A stretch of DNA of 64,000 nucleotides from Cardinalis cardinalis (taxonomy: Eukaryota > Chordata > Aves > Passeriformes > Cardinalidae). Positions 25,001 to 37,000 of the stretch are shown here, piece after piece (the first letter of the stretch is position 1; each line of letters begins with the position of its first letter). The notes beneath the pieces are model-generated. The model worked only from the letters and a program-made list of their open reading frames with translations. It was not told where the DNA came from and did no database searches. The stretch spans positions 1,776,594 through 1,840,593 of the forward strand of contig JACDOX010000015.1 of the NCBI GenBank assembly GCA_014549065.1, in the 5' to 3' direction. The position numbers and the translations under genes are program-made.

Positions 25001-28000
25001 GTAATTCTTTTCCTTCAGATGTATCTTCTCCTAAAGGCCACTCTGGGAGCACTGAACTCNCCCCTGCCACCATGCTTACTGAAAAGAGGTCTCCTCGACG
25101 TCCTCCTCCCCCTCCACCCTCTCATGGGCTCATTCAGAAACCTTCCCTGAAGCTCCCACAGGACTCCACGACTGCCTGTGAAGAAAACAAGACACTCATT
25201 AAGCCACTAGGAAAGGGCTTCGAGGAAATGAAAACGGAGGGTGGTGATGATAAAGAGGAAAGGAAGCAGAGCTGCCCCAGGAAGGGCTCCCAGCCCTCTG
25301 CTCCCCCNCGGAGGAGGCCAAGTGAGAGGACCTCAGAGGAGAGCTCTGTGGGTAACCCTGAAAATTGTGAAACGCTGAAAGGGGAAGGGACAGAAGAAAA
25401 CCAAGAAACAAGTGCAGAGAGCAGAGACAAAACACTGCTGTGCAAAAAGGCTGTAGAGATACCTGGGGAGGTTCCCAAAAAGGCTGTATCACAGTTTCAG
25501 GAGACAAAGCCTGAACCTGCAGAGAAGAAGGAGGACATGCCTAAGATACAAAGCAATGCCACTGAGAAAGGCAAGTCGCCTCCTGTCCCACCACCGAGAA
25601 GGAAGAGAATTTCCCAGGTACCAAGGACCCCCAGCTCCTGCCAGCCAAAGCAAAGAACAGCGGGAGAGACGGCCGCGGCCGCAGGGCAGGCTGTGTGCAA
25701 GGGCAGCCCAGCCACAGGGACAGCTGGTGCCACTTGCACACACGCCAAGACTGAACCGGGACGCGGCCACAAATCTGTCAGCTCAGCTGAACTGAAAGGG
25801 TCACACTTGTCCCTGGAGGACCTGGGAGGCAGCGCCGTCGCTCAAGCATCAACATCTGAGCCGGACTCCTACTCCACCAGCAGCACAGAGGATGACCTGG
25901 AGATGCTGAGTAGTTCATCTGGTAAAAAGACACGCTCCGTGATCTTGGCCAAGGCCAAAAACAGGCTGTCCTTGGTGAACCTGTCCAACGTCTTCACAGT
26001 CTTTTTGTCTAGTGACAGGAAGCTGCAGAAGAAGATAGTGGAGCTGGCACAGGACAAGGAGTCCTACTTTGGCAACCTGGTACGGGACTATAGAGTGTAC
26101 AGTTTGGAGATGATGGCAAAGCAGAGCTCCAGCACAGAGATGCTACAAGAGATCCGGCTGATGATGACTCAGCTGAAGAGTTACTTGGTGCAGAGCACTG
26201 AGCTGAAATCCCTGATAGACCCAGCCTCCTACACCGAGGAACAGTTGGGTAGGTAACTGTGGTTTGTTCATCCTTGGGCATGGCTTAGGAAGGTGAGGAG
26301 GGAGAAAGAGTTATGCAGACACAGGCTCTGCTTTACAGAATTATAAACCATCTCCTAAAACTCGAGCAGCATAAATTGAAGTCTGCTCTGTGGTTGCCAG
26401 CACTTGGAGGAACAGTTCAAAAACCTGGAGACCAATGAAGGGCAAAATCCCTTTATGAATGTCTTAAAGGGAAGAGTTTAAGCAAAAGAGGTGTGTTTGT
26501 GTGTATGAGAGACATACATGTATGTGTGTATANAGATATGTGTGTGTCTGTGTGTTTATGTATGTGTATATATATATGTGTATGTGTATAGGTTTACACA
26601 CAGAGCTGAATTCACTGGAAACACAAAAGGCAAACTTTCCCCTTCACAGCTGCATTCCCATGGCGTTTCACATCCACTGCTTTGCTACAAGGATGGAGAA
26701 CTCCCTGCATGTGGCATACACCTTAGAGGTCAATCACTGTCTCACAGGGAGGTACAAGACTAGGATGATTTTGAGTAGCAGGTTAGAGGAGTGATTTGAT
26801 TTTGCTTTGTGCTCCTCAGAGCTCAGAGGTACAGAAGAAATGTCTGTTGCAAGACTACTGCCAGCTCCGAAAGGAAGTGTTCACCTCTTTGCCATAGGTA
26901 TAATTTGCCTTTGGAGAGGAAAAAATATTATTTTTAACTGTTTATAGGTGTTTCATTTCTTCTCATTCATATCCTGTGAGGGAATAATGGGCTACTTCTC
27001 TCCTTGCCAAGGACTGGACTGGTCTGTTCAATGTACATCCATGAGGGAATATAAAAAGAGCTGTAGGACTTTTCATCCCAGTGAAAGCTGTATAGCCAGA
27101 AAAAGCGTGCATGCACGTGCACACATGCTCCTTTGAAAGCTTAAAACTGTTTCTTGAGGACCTGAGAAGCAATGCAGAGCTATTTGTGTGTCCTTAAGTC
27201 GGCTTAAAACAAGCTGTGAGCTGGAAGACCCAGAATATGGAGTGAACCACAGGAGTGACCAGGGATACCAGGAGATCCTGCAGCTCCAGTATTAGGTGGG
27301 ACTCAGCTAACTGATGACCCAGGAGTAAAAGGCTGTCCACTGTCAGTCTCAGCAGGCTCTGCTGATTTCCTTCTCCCCCAGCAAAGGCTTCGCGTGATCC
27401 TGCAGGTCCCCAGCAGAACAGACCTGCAGCCAGCCCCTGCCACAGCATAGAGAGGGAACCTGCAGTTTCACTTCTCATGCATCTTGTGTAACACCTTCAA
27501 TCTTTGTCCCAATAACCTCTTTCTTCAAGGTGNGGAGTGTGGGGGCAGAACAGAGAAGTCTGTCTTGAATCTTGATTAGTGAAAGTGGAAAGGGGGAGGA
27601 AAGAAGTGTCCTTGTTCTGCTTGGTAGAGCTGTATGTGTGCAAGTATCCCACCACCTTCCCACAGGCATGCTTGGTTTTGACCCTCTGTCTAATCCTGTT
27701 CACTGGCAGTTCCTTAACAGGATGATGTAGCCCAGTCAACCTTGACAGGGCTGTCTTCTTCTGTGGAGAACAAGGATTCCCACTGGAGNATTTACCACTT
27801 GAATTTGCCCTGCTTCAGGCTGATTGATTATCTGGATTCTTTAAAATAATTGCATTTTGAATTCATAAATACTTCTGCCCTCTGGTTCATTCCTCACTGC
27901 CTGAGCAGATGAACTCTTTGGCCAATGACCTTTTTGCCTCAGTGCAACAAGAGAATCTCATGCAGTCCCTCTAGCTCTGCCTCTAGTTTCTAAGACGCAG

Positions 28001-31000
28001 ACAACAGGCTTCCTCACAGTCTCTTATGCTTCCTTTCATCTTCAGCCAAACACTAAGCAAATTCTCAACCCACTCACACTATTTCCTCCTCCACAGGTGG
28101 CATAAGAGGTATCTTATAGGATCAGGAATTTAGAATCCCTTGAGCAGTAACAATGAGAAACTTCTGACCAGATATTGGTTTCGGTCTCTGAGCTGGTGGG
28201 TGCAGCTGCTTTGAGGAAAGAAAGGGGTGCTTTGAGGGTGCAATTAATTTCATCCCAAAGTGAATATCTCAAAAAAGTCAGAAGGAGAGGTCAGAAGGGA
28301 CATGAGATGAATTGCATCTGGGCACCTGTAAGGGCAGGGCTGTAAAAAAAAATCACAGTTGGGTGAGATTCCTCTTCTTTCCCCAGAGTTGGCTTTCCTG
28401 CTGCCTGGCAATGCCATGCTGGTCAGCCAGGAGTCAGGCAGAGAGCAGGGACTGCTGGTAGCAGGAGGTCTCCTACAGCTCCAGCGACAGAGACCACACA
28501 CTGATGTTCATCTCAAGCCCATCTAGGACTTCTGGATAGTGTTGGTAATGAAATGTTTACTTTCTGGGATGTGATTTCTGTTCCCTTCTCACAGCTATGT
28601 AGTAGTGTTTGAATAACCAACCACATGCTTCCTTAGGACTTTTACTTGCACCTGTACTACTGGATTGCTTATTTATTACATGCTTTTGTGTTCTCCCTTC
28701 TCTGTGCAGAAGTGATTGCTGAGACAGCTTTGTACAAATGTGTCCTGAAACCTTTAAAGGAAGCCATTAATTCTTCCTTAAAAGAAATACACAGCAAAGA
28801 TGGATCTTTACAGCAGCTGAAAGAGAACCAGCTTGTGATACAAAACACAACTACCACTGACCTGGGTGTCACAACCAGTGTGCCTGAAACTGCTGTGCTG
28901 GAAAAGATCCTTCACAAGTTCACAACCATGCACAAGACCTACTCTCCAGAAAAGAAAATTGCCATCTTGCTGAAGACCTGCAAACTCATCTATGACTCCA
29001 TGGCTCAGGGAAATCCAGGTACAGGACTCCTGCTGCAATGGTATCCACCATGGGTCTTTCTCCTTGTATCACAGGAACAGTGTTTATGATGCAGGTGGCA
29101 TGGCAATATTCACATTGGAGGTAGCAGTGATGGTTGATGTGCTTGGTATCAGATGTCCACAGGTTGTGCTCAGAATGGAATGGNTAGTGAAGTTCTCTGC
29201 ACTAATAACTGGTATGTTACCTGGTTAACTTTAAGCTCTGTAACTCCAAAAACTGGTTGCCCGTAAGTGTGTGTTTTATGGATAATATCCTTTTTGCACA
29301 GGTCTTCACACAGCTCTCCAAATATCCTCAGGGCTCTGTCCCAGCTTGCTGCAGAGTAAAGGTAAATTTTAGGAATGGGTCTCTGGTAAAAGGCTCTTGA
29401 TTTGGCCTTTACAGAGTTTTGCCTAAACTGAGGAGGAGATGCAGAGTGTTAGTAGTTTGTTACTAATTCCTGATGCTCCAGTAAATTCTAAAAGCCACNT
29501 CTTCTGTGTGAGGCAGTATGTGCTCTGAGTATAAACACAACNTGGGCCTCAGGCCAACCACTAATGCAGAAATTAAACCCTTGGCCTGCAGACAAGATGC
29601 ATGTTTGCAGATAGACCAGCAAGTCCCTTCCTCCAGCAATTTGCCTTGCCAGTTTAAGAGCTTTTTTTGTATACTGTTAGCTGATGACCAGCCCTGCCTG
29701 AATCTGGAGAGAAGCTAGGTATTAACTTGTAATAACCTGTGGTTGTTCAAGAACTCACAGTCACCAAAGGTGCTTTTAGTGTTCTGCTTTATTTTCTACT
29801 GGCAACAGCCTTGGGACATTCATACAGGGATTGTTATGTCCCTGCTGAGCCTCACCTCAAGGTGATCTCTTGGATAGTAAGCAGCAAAGTTCAGCAACCA
29901 GTCCAGACACATTAACAGCAGAGCAAGAAACCACCCCAGGGCTGAGCCTTAGCTGCAGGGTGGAAAGGACCTCTCACTATCTTCAGGTATTATGAATTTT
30001 GGACATATGCAGGGGAATTTGCTGTAACTTTGTTAAAACAGTTGTGTGAAGTTTGAGAATAAATTTGGTTTAGACAAGGACTTGCAAGCCTCACTAAAAC
30101 CCACATGGTCTCCTTCTGATGCTGGTGTTATGTTNCGTACACATCACACCTTAATAAGCTGGGCTGGAATTTCTCTGTTGAAGGAAATACTGTTGTGTTA
30201 CTTTCTGAAACAGAAATGAGGAGTCAGGGAAATAATTACAAAACCCCAACATGATTAAAATATTGACATTCATGAAATTAGATGGTTTCACTGTGGTTTG
30301 CNACGCTAACCAAAGCAGTGCATTTTGGCCAGTTCAGCTGTTTTCTCATCCTGAGTACTACTCAGCAGGCTGTAGGTTGGCAGCTGATTTCATCCCTGGG
30401 CATCCAGTTCCCTCTCCCTTCTATTCTTCACGTTCTCTCTCTTGTGCATGATCAGTGATGCATATCAGGGCTTGGCCTGAAGAAAACTGGCCTGGAATTA
30501 TGGAAATGTACCCCAATGAATTCAGACCTGAAAATTAAGCTAAGGGGAGAAGAATGCTGTATCTAACTCCTGGAAAACAGCAGACTTGGAGAGTAATTGA
30601 GTGAAATGCTCTGTAGACTTAGAAGCAAAATGTGCAAAATCTCTTCCNCAGAATGAACTGGACCCAGATCACTTTCATTTTCCAGTGGCAAAGACTGGAA
30701 CCTGAAATATTTCAGCAACCTGAAATATTTTTATGACAGGAAATTCCAGCTGGTGGCATGCAGAAGAGCATGCTGTGAGGTCCTCAGAGCATATTTCAGC
30801 AGAATTCAGGTGGGAATTCTCCTTCTGCTCTCTGCCCATCTCAAGAACAGCAGCACAGGGCCCCTTTTGCTTTTAGCCAGCCATGAGGCAGCACAGTGTT
30901 CTTCACACAGGAAGAGCAGAGGCCATGCTCAGCTTCCTGTGCAATAGCTTCTCCTTTTCACTCCTTTTCCTAACTGCTCAATTAGAAAAGTCCTTCCTTT

Positions 31001-34000
31001 TCCAAGATCAGAGCAGGTGAAACACAAATCATTACCTCTGCTACAGGATCAAAATCAGTCTACCTGTCAGAAACATTACCTGTTCAATAACATGGAAACT
31101 CCTTGTGTTTGACTTAATTTGCAATTTGTCAGGTCAGACCAGGTTTTATTCACTTTAGGCTGGCCATAGGATGAGCTGACCTAAGAATATGGTTTCATTT
31201 CTCAAAGCAAAATGCCAACACCACCTAATCAAGCACCTNTTCTTTTCAGACTCATATGAAAATACAAGTTTTTTAACATTTTGAGACACATGGACAGCAC
31301 TCCAGGTTTGGCCAGGATGTCCCAAGAGGTACCAACTTTCCTTTAGAACTAAGGACAGGCATACTCAGGAACGTGAGGTGGTGCCCATCTTTGCCCTGCT
31401 GAAAGAGTCATGAAACTTTAAAGTCTGCCTTGACTGACTCCATGTATATCAAGACATTTTAAGAAAGGAGGATATCTTTGGTTTGATTACAATTCATATT
31501 ACATGACGAAATCTGCCTGGTAAATTGGCTGTGGTTGAAATCCCTGATACTTAAGACTAAGAACTGAGTAGGTCAGACCCTAAACTGGNTTAAATTAGCA
31601 TTTCTTCCTCAAGCTCAAGGCTATCAGCTTGTGGAAGTGATTAATCACAAGGAATCAGGAAGGCAGCTTCACAGTCTTAGTCATCCACCTTTCTCTCAAG
31701 AGACCACTGAGTACAGCTCCATGATAGAGNTGAAGCAGGACCAATCTCTGGCTACATGTTGCTGTAGGTGGCCACAGAGGGGTATCATGCCCAGCTTCCC
31801 ACCACACACATTGTGCAGTCAGTCCGTGGAGTCCAGATGATTCATCTGGCTGCATATAGGTTTCTGCTTTAGAGCAAGATGACTCAAGGCAAACTCCAGT
31901 GGCAATATTTATTAATTCATTACTGGCTATTAAAGAAATTAAGGGGCCCTGGTTCAGATACTCATATGTACTGTGTAGGCAGTGATATTAGTAAGTGAAT
32001 CCTCACCAAAGTATTGAGGTGTCTCACTGAGCTTTTCCAACTTCTATGCAAACTTAAATGACTGAAACATATGCCCCCAAGAATATACCTGACAATCTGA
32101 AAATATGTCACCTGCCTGCTAAAAATACTAGAAATGGTTAGTAAGAATAATATGCATTTTAAAAAATAGAGTTTGGAAACCCACGCTCCACAAAATGGCT
32201 GGCTTTTTTTTTTTAGCTCTAGAAAAAGTAAGAGACAGGAATCATGGAGCTCTTACTTNTGGAAGGCATGCTGCAATATGCACAGGGACAGCTGGGCACA
32301 TAGCCAATTTATGTAGAAACACAGTAATGTTATATAGAAAAAATGATGCTTATTATGTGTCTTTCAGAAATACCTTTACTCAGGCAAAAGATTAAATGTA
32401 TATTGTGTGATATGGGCAGAATGAGAATCTCTGCTTTTCATCAAAAATACAAATGACACCTGTAGAGTGAGAAACAATGCAAATCTGCAATACATGTGGT
32501 GTGTACTGGCAGTGGTGTGCCTGGGTCACTTGCGCTGCCTGGGAGCTGCCACTGTGGAAGAGAGCTGATGGAAAAACAAAGCAGCAATAGGCATTGGTTT
32601 GTGGTGACAGTCTGTGAGACAAACAGGCCAGATTTGGTCAGTCCATGAGTGAGGAAGATCAGGGATGGAAAGGCTCTAAGTTTAGGCTGGAAGTTTGAAA
32701 GATGGGCAGATTTCTTTCAAGTAAGATTGAAGAAGAATGGAGGTACAATTTTCTTTCTGCAACATTTCTAACTTGTGAACTACCTAAGATGATGAAGATT
32801 CATTTCTGGACTATCTTTGAACTGCACAGGCAGCTGGACTATATAGTTCAAAACTGTGGTGTGTACTAGTCATGGAATTGGCCAGGTGTGTGACAAAACA
32901 TCTGATTTAATAATTTCTATTGCATAGTTTTACATGGATTATGTGCATAGTCTGCTTTTGGAAAAAAAGAGGATAGATAGAACATACAGTCCATTGGAAT
33001 ATTTCTCTTCCTTAGCTTTTAGAATGAAGTTTGTCACCCCTACAGAACTGAGCAGCCAGATATTAGCTGCCCTGATGTACTCCTATAAGGCTCTGCAGTT
33101 GGCAAAAGCAAAGCTGTGTCTTTAGTGGGATGGCTGAGTTTGTAGAAAGGAAGCTGGACTCCAATACTTCAGCAGCCAGTGAAGAGCCCATGCTAGAAGC
33201 TCCTAAAGCTGTCAGAGCAATCCCATTACACTGCTTATTATCATATCTCACTTCTGAGAAGGAAAATAAAGCTATATATAACAGGTTTACTTTGATATCT
33301 TTCAGAGGAGGATATTAGTATTTAAGTTACTTTTAACAAAGAATGATGGACTAGAGATTTTGAGGGTTCTGCCATCTAGCAAAATTTCTACAAAGAGCCA
33401 GTTCAAATTTTTCATGGGGACTGAATTCCTCTGATCTCTAAACCATACATTTTGAAGTGAATTCATGCTGTCTACATCTATTAACTCACTTAATTCACTA
33501 TATCACAAATTAAACCTTGCTGAAAGTAGTATAGGATAGAAAAGAGACAGCAAATGCTAGTGTGTNGAAGGAAAGTCACAATCTTTTCTTATGATCTTGA
33601 ACAAATCCCAGTTAGCTTTCCTGCACCTCAGGTTTCCCAGCTTCAAACTGAGGCTAAAATTCATATTTTGTGGAGTTCTGCTTCTAGACATCAAGCTAGT
33701 GTTTGTAAAATATTAGAGCAAGATGCAGGGCATCACCCCTATCTGCTGGTTTTCAGAATATACACAGANAGAAAAGAAATGGATGAATGTGTTAAAATAG
33801 GCTGTAATTTCTTTATGGAGGCTTGGGCAGAATTCCAGTGGCTTTAAATCATGTATTTAATTAATACTCATCTATTCAAGTGCTGCATCCCAGCCAGGAG
33901 CTGACGTTGTACTTGTTTTGCTATAAACATAATAGGATGAGTTTGTGGCAGAAGAGAAGGCTTATTTTAAGCTTCTTAGAGGTATTTATGAAATAAATGT

Positions 34001-37000
34001 TTCCTGACCCTGCAGGGAAGAAGGGGAAATAAAGCAAGCAAGANGNATCNGGAGTAGGACAGCACCACCTTGAANAGGCAAGCTCAGTCTCACTGTCACT
34101 GAGAGCAGTGGCAGGGTCAGAGCAAGATTTAACTCTGTCAGCTGCAAAAATTCCCCTCTGTGAGAGACCACCGATGGAGCAAGCCATAAAGGTCTAGGAA
34201 TTTGGCTCAGGCCCAGCTTGAAAGTAGAGCTGAGGAGGCAGCAGCCTGCAGAGAATACCTCTGCTGCAGCTCCCAGATGGACACTGGCACAGGAGCCATG
34301 GATGGGGGTTACACAATGCTGAAACAGCCTCTCAGGTATCTTGGTCCATAGGCATTATTTCATCTATCTTTGTAGACTCCTGTTTCTGGGCATATTTGAG
34401 TTGCTGACAGCACCTATTTTCCCCATGGATGGACTGAGATATGGAGCACCTCAGGGCCATGCTTGGACTGATTGCTGTATGTGTCAAAGCTAGTCCCTGT
34501 AGCTGGAGAGGCCAGGAGAACAGGGGACAATCAGAGCCCTGCCCTCTCAGGCACTTCTCCTTGGCTCCATGAGCAGTCACTGGAGAGATGCTATTGAGAT
34601 GCCTACAAGGTGCAATATACCATACCTGGCCTGCCCTTGGCCACACTGGAGGTTTGTGGCAACACAAAAAAACACAAAATGGAGTCAGAGCTAGATCATT
34701 GGTGATTAGCTTTGCTTTTCCCTTGTTGACACATTCTGCTCCTGCTGACTTCAGCTTCTGCTACGGATGTGGGTATTTAAAATTGGGTGACATANAGCCA
34801 CAGGNGGATTAACGTGGTGTCTANTAATTCACACAGGTTGTGAGCAATACAGCACATGGAATATGTGTTCTTTCCATTATTTCAGTCAAACCTGAGTCAT
34901 CCCTGCTCAGCATTTATTATTAATCTGTAGATCAGATTTTCATATTTAAGCCATTTAAACAGCTGGGAGTCCAATAATATTTCTATGAAGTCTTAAAGTT
35001 GAGAAGAGTTTATACCAAGGACTGGAGGGCAGAGCAGCTAAATCAGCTTATAGAAATGAGATAAACAGCATGAAAAAGAATTGTCTCTATGCATGATTGT
35101 ACGCACAACCACTTCTCAGACAACAAAAAAGAAACAGAGAGATTCTGTAGGCATTCTTGAAAATTTTCCTCTAACTTTCACTTCTGTAGACATCAGAAGC
35201 TGATGAATGGGGACATGGAATTGTATAACTCCAAGCTGCTGTTTCCATTCTGCATTAGTTGGTCAGCCTGTTCTCTGCTCATGATCTGCTTTGGTGACCT
35301 GTAAAAAGCCAGCCACCGAGCAACCAACCAACCAACCAACCAACAAACAAACAACCCAGGGTTTGTTTTTTCCAGTGAATAGGAATTGATATTGTGAAGC
35401 AGCAACTTTACATATCTGATAAGGACATCAAAATTTATTTGATGTCCTTATCAGATATGACATGAATTAGTCATGAAAGAGAAGTAGTAGGGANATTCTG
35501 CTATTGGTGTTGCACTGGAAATCCCTTGGCCTTAAGGAAACTAGAATCATTCTATCCATGCNACTGATCTGTAACTACTAGATCACAAATAAAAAGTTTT
35601 TAANAAAGGGAAAAATGAGCCTAAGAAATCTTTGGTATTTTGTATTCCTTTATGCTAGTCTGAATTAGAACTAACTCTGTTGGCCTCTGGTGTACTTGGA
35701 GCAAAAGGAGAAGAGGGCTTTTTGCTGAGAAGATTTTCTGTTGCATTTCCATGTCTGTTTTGTCATCTTTTTTTTTTTATTCTATTTTTCCCCCTGGAAA
35801 ATATTAAACAGCTGTAATACTAAGCTGCTTGCATTAAGGTAATGTATATGACAGTAATGAATTCGACCCTTCANAGAGCTAAAGCTTTGACAGAGAAATA
35901 AGCCAAAGGAACAATAGAAAAAAAAAAGTCCATACAGATGTTAATGGAACAATGAAGTCCCTTTATAGTTTCATTGAAGACCTAAGGCTGTGTCTTTTAA
36001 CTAAAGGCAGCCATAACAAAGCAATCAGAATTGAAAGAGTTAATCCAGTTTTCATTAAATAAATAGTCTGTTATGGCNTGTGTGGGCTCTGTTAGAAACA
36101 GACTGAATTACTGCCCTGATGATCTCTCATTCTCTAACTCTTTGTTTTAAATGGATCAACTCTCTGTTCACTAGATGTATTACTGGGTTTATTTCAAAGC
36201 CACACTTTTTTTTTTTTTAAATCAGGGGCTAAGCTCATGTTTATTTGAGGCTTCAGAAGAATATCTTTCTTTGCCAGAGGAGAATCTGNGTCAGCTATGA
36301 ATGACAAAAAAAAGAAATCTGACTCATGGCAAATATTTGAAATAAGTCAGTGGGAACATTTGAGAAATAGGAATGTATGCCCTACCATGGAAGAGCATGT
36401 GTGCTATGGGCCAAAAAAGGCTAGAGTATAATTTCACCAAAACTACATCAAGGGTAGCTTCAATTCCTTGAGCTGAGACAAGTAATTCTCAAGTGAGACA
36501 CACATAGTCCATAAAACCAACATATCCAAGTGCACAGGTGAGAAAAAACTCCCCACAACCTGAGGAAAGACATTCAGAATGAAAGTAGAGTAGGTTAAGA
36601 GGAGTGGTCGGCTCTGAAGGTTGGTCTGGTAAAAAACTTGCTGTTGTTGGTTTTCCATGATGACTTTATGACATGTCAGTTGAAAGTGAAAGCATCTTTC
36701 AAATGAAAAAAGTTATCCTTGTGTGCTTTGTGGTTTATGCAAGGAGGCTTCAGTTTGGATTCTATCTTAAGTAGTGATTATTTATAATTGTGACTTAGCA
36801 TGCTTTTTNTTGTTCTTAGAGATCCCAAACAGCTCTTATAGACTGTCTGTTAGATCACTTTGTTAACTTAGTTGATANGAAAGTTTTAAGCACAAGAAAT
36901 ATTGAGCATCTGCTGTGCACCAATTTCAAAAACTAGGTTAAAGTCCAATGTAAAAATCTTTCTGTTTTCCTAGCTAGAGAGCATAGTTAGAAAGATGATC

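Noticed and set aside
26249..26252. Alternative donor gtaact four bases after the chosen donor of the large RIN3 exon
   Set aside because: It would break the reading frame into the VPS9 exon; gtaggt at 26249 keeps the phase.
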